NCBI GenBank assembly: GCA_043760535.1 | Contig: JAYUOV010000204.1 | Coordinates: 1 to 11,485 of the forward strand | Reading direction: 5' to 3' | From: JAZKFT01 sp043760535 | GTDB taxonomy: Bacteria; Bacteroidota; Bacteroidia; Chitinophagales; Chitinophagaceae | Length of the DNA: 11,485 bases | Shown here: piece by piece, positions 1 through 5,241 of the stretch | Position numbering within the stretch: position 1 is the stretch's first letter | Layout: each line of letters starts with the position of its first letter | Translations under genes and position numbers: made by a program | Notes under the pieces: model-generated | What the model was told of the DNA's origin: nothing | Databases searched by the model: none | Seen by the model: only the letters and a program-made list of their open reading frames with translations

Positions 1-221
1 TTTTTTTTGAAGCTGATCTTATTTGTACAGAATTAGAATACAATGAGAAAAAGCTATTTACGGGCAAATTTGCCAAACCGAATTGTAAGGGAAAGGAAAA
101 AATAAAACGATTGCTAGAGAAATATCCGACTAATAAATTTGATTTTATTTGCTACGGAAATTCCCGATCCGATAAAGAATTGCAATCCATCAGCAAAGAA
201 TTTTACTATCGTTACTTTTGA
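1..221 (+). CDS. HAD-IB family phosphatase, 3' end only (5' cut by window edge)
   Basis: Only the last 72 codons are present, read in frame from base 3 to the TGA at 219-221. The fragment carries the late part of a SerB-like HAD-IB fold: a segment reading LICTELEYNEKKLFTGKF (from about base 18), a GKEKIKRLLEKYP helix whose lysines fit the motif III region, and then YGNSRSDKEL (from base 153), which has the spacing of HAD motif IV (G-D/N-S-x-x-D) with the metal-binding Asp at 171-173. It ends in KEFYYRYF. The nucleophile motif DxDxT must lie outside the window. Its stop overlaps the next gene's TTG start as TTGA, which implies translational coupling. Because its neighbours are a phosphoribosyl-polyprenyl-phosphate synthase and DprE1/DprE2, I infer that it dephosphorylates polyprenyl-P-(5-phosphoribose), the step usually attributed to a PAP2-type enzyme in mycobacteria. 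The HAD family call is good; the substrate is inferred from context. Confidence 0.75.
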   Translation, partial: FFEADLICTELEYNEKKLFTGKFAKPNCKGKEKIKRLLEKYPTNKFDFICYGNSRSDKELQSISKEFYYRYF

Positions 222-1117
222 AAAAAATACGGTTCACTAAAACGCACTCAATGCCATTGCTGCAACAGTTAAGAATTAAAGAATGGATTAAAAACGGCTT
301 CATCTTTCTGCCAATGTTTTTTGCAGGGTTAATGAATAATTTACACCTGATACAACAACTCTGTATTGGCTTTGCGGCCTTTTGTTTTGCAGCAAGCAGC
401 ATTTATTGCATCAACGATTTGGTGGATGTAAATTTTGATAAAGAACACCCTACAAAAAAGAACAGACCGTACGCTTTTGGCAAAATTTCCACCTCGCAAT
501 TGGTTGTACTTTCTTCTAGCTGTATGGCGGTATCGGCAGTGTTTCTTTTCTTTTTACCCAACGAAGCAAAACTTATTTTAGTGGCTTACATCATCATGCA
601 GCTTGCCTATTCTTTTTTTCTTAAACATATAGCAGTTGTGGATTGCGTAACCATAGCACTCGGTTTTGTATTCCGTATTTTATTTGGCGGAATGATATTG
701 GGTTCACCCGGTAGTAGCTGGATTATACTGGTTACTTTTTTGCTAAGCCTGTATCTGGCTTTTGCCAAACGCCGCTGCGAATTGGCCACGTTAAGTACCA
801 ACCAAACAAGACGTTCGCTGCAACATTATTCATTAACCTTTTTGGATGCCGCATTGGCTGCTACCTGCGCAGTTACCATTTTAGCTTATATTATGTACAC
901 GCATGATGCAGAGGTTATCAGCCGTATTCACTTCCCATATTTTTACCTAAGTTCGGGCTTTGTAATTGTAGGTATGCTTCGGCATTTACAACAAACTATA
1001 CAGAAAGGACAAACCGAATCACCCACCGATTATCTATTAAAAGATCCTATTATTATTATAACTATTTTGTTTTGGGTAGCGTTTAATTTTTATGTGTTAT
1101 ATGGTAGAGGGGTTTAG
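218..1117 (+). CDS. UbiA-family polyprenyl-phosphate 5-phosphoribosyltransferase (DPPR synthase-like)
   Basis: An integral-membrane prenyltransferase of 299 aa from the TTG at 218. The family reaction transfers 5-phosphoribose from PRPP to a polyprenyl phosphate at the cytoplasmic membrane, the first committed step to polyprenyl-P-arabinose. Visible marks are the N-terminal EWIKNGFIFLPMFFAG (residues 22-37), the Mg/diphosphate motif NDxxDxxxDxxHPxKKxRP (66-84), the second motif region LKHIAVVDCVTIALGFVFR (135-153), and SWIILVTFLLSLYLAFAKRR (167-186). The last is typical of the DPPR branch and not of quinone-type UbiA. Several hydrophobic segments cover the whole length. Start: the TTG overlaps the upstream TGA (TTGA). 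The ATG at 251 would give 288 aa starting MPLLQQLRIKEWIKN, which fits the family N-terminus equally well or better, so the start is unresolved. It lies between the HAD phosphatase (overlapping) and the DprE1-like gene (47-bp gap). No frameshift or missing motif is seen. Confidence 0.88.
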   Translation: MKKIRFTKTHSMPLLQQLRIKEWIKNGFIFLPMFFAGLMNNLHLIQQLCIGFAAFCFAASSIYCINDLVDVNFDKEHPTKKNRPYAFGKISTSQLVVLSSSCMAVSAVFLFFLPNEAKLILVAYIIMQLAYSFFLKHIAVVDCVTIALGFVFRILFGGMILGSPGSSWIILVTFLLSLYLAFAKRRCELATLSTNQTRRSLQHYSLTFLDAALAATCAVTILAYIMYTHDAEVISRIHFPYFYLSSGFVIVGMLRHLQQTIQKGQTESPTDYLLKDPIIIITILFWVAFNFYVLYGRGV

Positions 1118-1164
1118 GGTTTAAAAAAGGATAAAAAGGTGTAGAAAAAAAATGATTTTTATAT

Positions 1165-2445
1165 TTGAAAACTATTTTAAAAAATATTAGTGGATGGGGG
1201 AATTTCCCTGTAATAAAAGCTACTGTTTTGCAGCCTGTTAGTGTAGAAGAGGTATTGAAAATGGTTAAAAATTTTCCAACATTATTACCACGTGGCAATG
1301 GACGCAGCTATGGAGATAGCAGCTTGCATACAGTAGTAGTGGATATGAAAGGGTTTAACAAAATTATAAGCGAAACTAACAGTACAATTGAAGTAGAGGC
1401 GGGTATTACTATAGAAACATTGCTCCAACATATTGTTCCGCAGAAAAAATTTTTACCGGTAACGCCTGGCATCAAATCCATTACTATTGGCGGCGCTATT
1501 GCCAGCGATGTACACGGAAAAAACCATGTACACCATGGCAGTTTTTTTAACCATACCCAATCATTTAAACTAATAACAGAAGATGGGAAACTTATTAACT
1601 GCAGCCGTACAGAAAATAAAGAACATTTTTTAAAAGCCTTTGGCAGCATGGGTTTAAGCGGCATTATAGTATCGGCAGTTATTGCCGTAATACCAATTGA
1701 AACTACCTGGATTAAAGAAGAACAGGCATTTGCAAATTCTCTCAACCAGATATTTACACTAATGGAGGCCAACAGCCAAAAACCTTATATAGCCACATGG
1801 ATAGATCTGCTTGGCAAAGAAATAAATGGCATTATAAAATCAGGAAGCTGGGTGAAAGAACAACAATTTATAAAAGGCAAAGCAGCTATTGTGGTTTCTT
1901 TAGGTCATCCCAAATCTGTTCCTTTCAGGTTCCCGTTTTCATTACCAGCTTTTGTATTTAAATGGTATAACCGTAATTATCTTAAAAAGGCTAAAAAAAT
2001 ACAAAACCATATTATCCATTACAACGATTTTTTTTATCCGCTGGACAGTATTAAAAACTGGAACCATGTGTATGGCCCAAAAGGATTGTTACAATATCAT
2101 TTTGCATTGCCTTTACAATCATCCAAAGAGGGAATAGAAAATGTAATAGTATTGGTAAAAAAATCAAAAGCAACCTGCACACTTGCAGTTATGAAATTAT
2201 TTGGAAAACCAAATGCAGACACACCACAATCCTTTCCGATAGAAGGTTACAATTTGGCACTCGATTTTATACATAATAAACAAGCTATCTTTCTTTTTTC
2301 TGCATTAGACCTTCTTGTTAAAAGCTTAGGAGGAAAAGTGTACAAAACCAAAGATGCAATAGCAACTTTACCAGAACCAGTTTTATCAACATCAAAATTT
2401 AAATCGTTGCAAAACGAACGTTATGCTAAAGAAAAAATCACATAA
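1165..2445 (+). CDS. dprE1: DprE1-like FAD-dependent polyprenyl-phosphoryl-ribose 2'-oxidase
   Basis: A 426-aa flavoprotein of the VAO/PCMH (FAD_binding_4) type. The family oxidises C2 of polyprenyl-P-ribose to the 2-keto intermediate, which DprE2 then reduces to the arabinose epimer. Visible are the N-terminal SGWGNFP (residues 9-15), the FAD pyrophosphate loop LPRGNGRSYGDSSLH (41-55), and TPGIKSITIGGAIASDVHGK followed by NH (100-121), in which His121 matches DprE1 His132. The C-terminal substrate domain has MKLFGKPN (Lys344, matching Lys367), SFPIEGYNLALDF (356-368) and VYKTKD (Lys396, matching catalytic Lys418). Alanine 365 stands where M. tuberculosis has Cys387. Start: the TTG at 1165 is needed to keep the conserved SGWG block; an in-frame TGA at 1153 closes the frame upstream, and the first in-frame ATG (1261) would remove that block. 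The 3' end overlaps the DprE2-like gene by 23 bases. A little shorter than the 461-aa mycobacterial protein. The M. tuberculosis residue numbers are from memory, and the 31-residue Cys-to-Lys spacing agrees with them. Confidence 0.9.
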   Translation: MKTILKNISGWGNFPVIKATVLQPVSVEEVLKMVKNFPTLLPRGNGRSYGDSSLHTVVVDMKGFNKIISETNSTIEVEAGITIETLLQHIVPQKKFLPVTPGIKSITIGGAIASDVHGKNHVHHGSFFNHTQSFKLITEDGKLINCSRTENKEHFLKAFGSMGLSGIIVSAVIAVIPIETTWIKEEQAFANSLNQIFTLMEANSQKPYIATWIDLLGKEINGIIKSGSWVKEQQFIKGKAAIVVSLGHPKSVPFRFPFSLPAFVFKWYNRNYLKKAKKIQNHIIHYNDFFYPLDSIKNWNHVYGPKGLLQYHFALPLQSSKEGIENVIVLVKKSKATCTLAVMKLFGKPNADTPQSFPIEGYNLALDFIHNKQAIFLFSALDLLVKSLGGKVYKTKDAIATLPEPVLSTSKFKSLQNERYAKEKIT

Positions 2446-3130
2446 AAATATACTCATACTTGGAGCTACTTCCGAAATGGCTTTAGCATTTATAAAACTT
2501 ATAATAGATAACTGGAGTCATTGTAGTATTTATTTACTAGCCAGAAATACAGAAACACTTCAGGACGTAAAAGATCGGGGCGAATTACGTGGTCATCTGG
2601 TAATGCTATATACTTATGACCTTACAAACCCACCTGAATTGCATTTTTCGGGTATAGATTACTACCTGGCGTATGCAGGCTGGTTACCGCCAGATAACAC
2701 CGAATACGAAAAAGCAATGATTATTAACAATACTGGTATTCAGCACTTTACTAATAAGATTATTGCTTCCAACTTAAATCACATTGATCACATAATAATT
2801 ACCGGATCCATAGCCGGCGTACGTGTACGGCCAGCTAATAAAGCTTACGGCGATTCAAAGTCGGGATTGCACAATTATGTAAGGGGTTTACAAAAAAATC
2901 GTTTCCCAGCTATTACTTCTACAATTGTTATTTCAGGGTTTGTAAAAACAAGAATGATTGTGGGTCGTAAAACACTCGGAATGCTTACCGTAAGCCCGGC
3001 TAATATGGCGGTAAAATATTGTAAATGGTTGGAAACAAAACCAAAAACCGGATGGTCGCAACCGGCTTGGCGATTAATTGCCATTGCTTTAAAATTGGTG
3101 CCAGATTTTATAGTAAAGCGGCTTAAATAA
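2423..3130 (+). CDS. dprE2: DprE2-like short-chain dehydrogenase/reductase
   Basis: A 235-aa Rossmann-fold SDR. In the DprE1/DprE2 pair this partner uses NAD(P)H to reduce 2-keto-polyprenyl-P-ribose to polyprenyl-P-arabinofuranose. The cofactor loop is ILILGATSEMA (residues 10-20), a form of GxxSxIG typical of DprE2. An NNTG stretch lies at 102-105, the catalytic Ser129 is in IITGSIAG, and Tyr142/Lys146 form the YxxxK motif (YGDSK). The post-catalytic SGFVKTRM (171-178) corresponds to the PGFVRTRM of DprE2 proteins. The C-terminus has a hydrophobic, basic tail (RLIAIALKLVPDFIVKRLK) that could help it sit on the membrane near its lipid-linked substrate. The ATG at 2423 lies 23 bases inside the upstream dprE1 frame, so the two subunits are likely to be translated together. 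Somewhat shorter than the mycobacterial protein (about 254 aa). The generic SDR call is near certain; the DprE2 role rests on the motifs and the neighbouring genes. Confidence 0.88.
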   Translation: MLKKKSHKNILILGATSEMALAFIKLIIDNWSHCSIYLLARNTETLQDVKDRGELRGHLVMLYTYDLTNPPELHFSGIDYYLAYAGWLPPDNTEYEKAMIINNTGIQHFTNKIIASNLNHIDHIIITGSIAGVRVRPANKAYGDSKSGLHNYVRGLQKNRFPAITSTIVISGFVKTRMIVGRKTLGMLTVSPANMAVKYCKWLETKPKTGWSQPAWRLIAIALKLVPDFIVKRLK

Positions 3131-3207
3131 AAAACGCATTTTGTTTACAGTTGTAGTTTTTTTTAATACGAAAAATAAACTTACATATTAATGACATCCT
3201 ATGCCTA

Positions 3208-5064
3208 TTACACCTTTCTATCCTTCAATGCATTAGAAACAGCAGAATCCATAACCCTTTCTGCATAAGGCCGGCTGATGGCGTTCAGCTCTTCTATCTT
3301 TTTATGGATGAGGTCTTTATCATTCATCGTTAGGCTTAATTGCAAAGCCTGCACGGCTACCGCCGTATGCTGTAATTCAGATCCAGTAAGCATTGCCACG
3401 TTTTTAGTTATAAACTTCTCAGTGCTTTCCAGTATCTGTTCGCCTTCGGTTTGGGCTTCTACCAATGCCCTTACAGCTATATCGTCTTTGGCATGGGTAA
3501 TGCTTTCGAGCAGCATTTTTTCTACATCACCATCCGTTAGTCCATACTGTGGTTTTACATCTATTGTTTGCTCCACACCACTGCGTAGTTCTTTGGCACG
3601 TACCTGTAAAATGCCATCGGCATTTATTAAAAAACCCACATCCACTTTAGGCATTCCGGTGGGCATTCCGGGTATATTGGTCAGGTTAAATTCTGCCAGT
3701 TTACGATTATCTTTTACCAGGTCCCGTTCGCCCTGAAACACAGAAATTCGCATACTACCCTGCCCATCTTTTTGGGTGGTGTATTGCCGCCCCGCTTTTG
3801 TTGGTATTTTAGAATTGCGTGGAATCAGTACATCCATTAAGCCACCCATGGTTTCTATACCAAGGCTCAGCGGCGTAATATCAAGCAGTAAAAAATCACG
3901 GTTATTACCGGCTAAAATATCGGCCTGTATAGCTGCACCCAAAGCCACCACTTCGTCGGGGTTTACACTATCATTTACAGCCTTTCCAAAAAAATGGCTA
4001 ACAGCATTTTTTACAGCAGGAACTCTTGTACTTCCACCAACCATAACAATGGTATCGATGGCGTCTTTGGTTATTTCAGCGTCTTTTAAAGCTGCAGCAC
4101 AACTTTCGATTGTGTTGCTTATTAAAGGCATTATTAAGGCTTCGAATTGCTGCTTTGTTAGTGTTAATTTATCGCAATTTAGTTCGGCTTCAAACAAATC
4201 ATTTACCGATACATGCTTTTTGGCTTCTTCTGCTTTCAATCGGATAGCCTGCAGCAATTCTTTATTGGCTGTTAATTCCGCTTCGCTTAGGCCAGCTTCT
4301 GCTATCCAGTATTTAATAATGGCACGGTCAAAATCGTCGCCACCCAAATAGGTGTCGCCGTTGGTACTCAATACTTCAAATATACCATTGGTTAATTTTA
4401 ATATGGAAATATCGAAAGTGCCACCGCCGAGGTCGTACACTGCTATTGTTTTTTCCTCGTTCATATTGGTGCCTATACCATAAGCAAGGCTTGCCGCCGT
4501 GGGTTCGTTTATGATGCGCAAAACATCAAGTCCGGCCAGCTTTCCGGCGTCTCTTGTGGCTTGGCGCTGTGCATCGTTAAAGTAAGCAGGTACTGTAATT
4601 ACAGCTTTCGTAACAGGTGTTTTTAAAATGTGTTCGGCGCGGTGTTTTAGTTCTTTAAGTATAAAAGATGATAGATCTATAGGAGAATAGAACTTCTCTC
4701 CTACCTCTACTTTTACCAAACTTTCTGTATTCTCGTCTATTATTTTGTAGGTAAAAAAAGAAGCATTTTCTTTTACATCGTTAAAGCTTTTTCCCATCAA
4801 CCGCTTGGCACTAAAGATGGTATTCTGCGGCTCTTTAATTAAAAAATCCTTGGCATTTTCTCCTACCGTGGCTTCGCCTCTTTCGTTAAAATGAATAATA
4901 CTGGGCACTAGCGAAGAGCTATTGTGTTCTTTTAAAGCCACTGCCTGCCGGCTTTCTGGGTGTATAATAGCCACAAGACTATTGGTGGTACCCAAATCAA
5001 TCCCTACTATCATTTCTGCTTTTTGCAAACTGCCAGTGGCTATGTTGATGGAAATTTTTCCCAT
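3208..5064 (-). CDS. hscA: Hsp70-family Fe-S assembly chaperone HscA
   Basis: A 618-aa Hsp70. HscA is an ATP-dependent cytosolic chaperone that helps move Fe-S clusters from the IscU scaffold, normally with HscB. The ATPase domain shows GIDLGTTNSLVA (residues 21-32), INEPTAASLAYG (185-196), DLGGGTFDISIL (211-222), GGDDFD (241-246) and VGGSTRVPAVK (342-352). The interdomain linker LLLDITPLSLGIET is at 392-405. HscA rather than DnaK is supported by three things: a 17-residue extension before the first ATPase strand (as in E. coli HscA), GLMDVLIPRN (408-417) with QGERDLVKDNRKLAEF (444-459) and VEQTIDVKPQYGLTD (497-511), and the absence of an acidic DnaK-type C-terminal tail. Start: ATG at 5064; an ATG at 5013 would start directly at the ATPase core but lose the HscA-like extension. 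It stands alone, convergent with the dprE2-like gene (77-bp gap), with no hscB, fdx or iscU in view. Confidence 0.88.
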   Translation of the reverse strand: MGKISINIATGSLQKAEMIVGIDLGTTNSLVAIIHPESRQAVALKEHNSSSLVPSIIHFNERGEATVGENAKDFLIKEPQNTIFSAKRLMGKSFNDVKENASFFTYKIIDENTESLVKVEVGEKFYSPIDLSSFILKELKHRAEHILKTPVTKAVITVPAYFNDAQRQATRDAGKLAGLDVLRIINEPTAASLAYGIGTNMNEEKTIAVYDLGGGTFDISILKLTNGIFEVLSTNGDTYLGGDDFDRAIIKYWIAEAGLSEAELTANKELLQAIRLKAEEAKKHVSVNDLFEAELNCDKLTLTKQQFEALIMPLISNTIESCAAALKDAEITKDAIDTIVMVGGSTRVPAVKNAVSHFFGKAVNDSVNPDEVVALGAAIQADILAGNNRDFLLLDITPLSLGIETMGGLMDVLIPRNSKIPTKAGRQYTTQKDGQGSMRISVFQGERDLVKDNRKLAEFNLTNIPGMPTGMPKVDVGFLINADGILQVRAKELRSGVEQTIDVKPQYGLTDGDVEKMLLESITHAKDDIAVRALVEAQTEGEQILESTEKFITKNVAMLTGSELQHTAVAVQALQLSLTMNDKDLIHKKIEELNAISRPYAERVMDSAVSNALKDRKV

Positions 5065-5088
5065 AAAAATTATACATTATTGTGTCGA

Positions 5089-5096
5089 CAAATGTA
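5089..5096 (-). promoter_or_regulatory. Possible Bacteroidota -7 box for hscA
   Basis: Read on the minus strand these eight bases are TACATTTG, an exact match to the Bacteroidota housekeeping -7 consensus TAnnTTTG. Transcription would begin about 18-20 bases upstream of the hscA ATG at 5064. I see no convincing -33 TTG at the usual distance: that place (around 5113-5120) is occupied by the GTTAAC repeat instead. Treat as a weak prediction from position and one matching box. Confidence 0.3.
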
Positions 5097-5113
5097 GTGT
5101 GAAAACAGTCCAC

Positions 5114-5228
5114 CGTTAACCGTTAACTATCAACTGTATGCCATTAAAAAAAAGTGCCGGTATAATACCAGCACGTTTAGTAATGTAACTATGTATCTGC
5201 CATGGTATAAAACCGTTAACGGTTAACG
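5114..5228. repeat. Exact 14-bp inverted repeat of CGTTAAC units around an 87-bp core
   Basis: The left arm at 5114-5127 is CGTTAACCGTTAAC and the right arm at 5215-5228 is GTTAACGGTTAACG, its exact reverse complement. Each arm is itself a double GTTAAC, so the hexamer occurs four times, and 5213-5222 (CCGTTAACGG) is a perfect 10-bp palindrome. The pairing does not extend past 14 bp on either side. The 87-bp core holds the terminator hairpin for the gene to the right. No target-site duplication is visible at the outer edges. It might be a small non-coding repeat element, a pair of operator-like sites, or a long-range stem in the porU-like 3' UTR. Confidence 0.7.
5146..5174 (-). terminator. 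Rho-independent terminator of the PorU2-like operon
   Basis: On the minus strand a hairpin GTGC-T-GGTA / TACC-C-GCAC (one internal mismatch, 3-base loop, arms 5166-5174 and 5154-5162) is followed directly by eight U (A-run on the plus strand at 5146-5153). It lies about 70 bases beyond the stop codon of the PorU2-like gene at 5242, the right position and orientation to end that leftward transcript before hscA. It is weak in the opposite direction, where only three T follow the stem. Confidence 0.75.
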
Positions 5229-5241
5229 ATTTACGCGATAC

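Noticed and set aside
1..221. The HAD gene as a pseudogene fragment
   Set aside because: The frame is open right up to the window edge and ends at a conserved C-terminus, so it is cut by the window and not visibly broken.
1110..1123. GGGTTTA repeated twice, resembling a telomere-type repeat
   Set aside because: Only two units, partly made of the ubiA stop codon region; no continuation and no function suggested.
1160..1167. TATATTTG, an exact match to the Bacteroidota -7 promoter consensus just before dprE1
   Set aside because: It overlaps the TTG start itself, so a transcript from it would begin inside the gene, and no -33 TTG box lies at the right distance. Probably chance in AT-rich DNA.
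1308..1772. 154-codon open frame on the - strand inside dprE1
   Set aside because: Antisense to conserved FAD-binding codons, with no motif or start context of its own; treated as a shadow frame.
3131..3207. Possible terminator between the convergent dprE2-like and hscA genes (T8 at 3157-3164)
   Set aside because: No stable stem precedes the T-run (only about three base pairs around TACAGTTGTA), so I cannot support an intrinsic terminator in either direction.
3776..4351. 191-codon open frame on the + strand inside hscA
   Set aside because: It lies entirely antisense to a well-conserved Hsp70 coding region and shows no recognisable domain; a shadow of hscA codon use.
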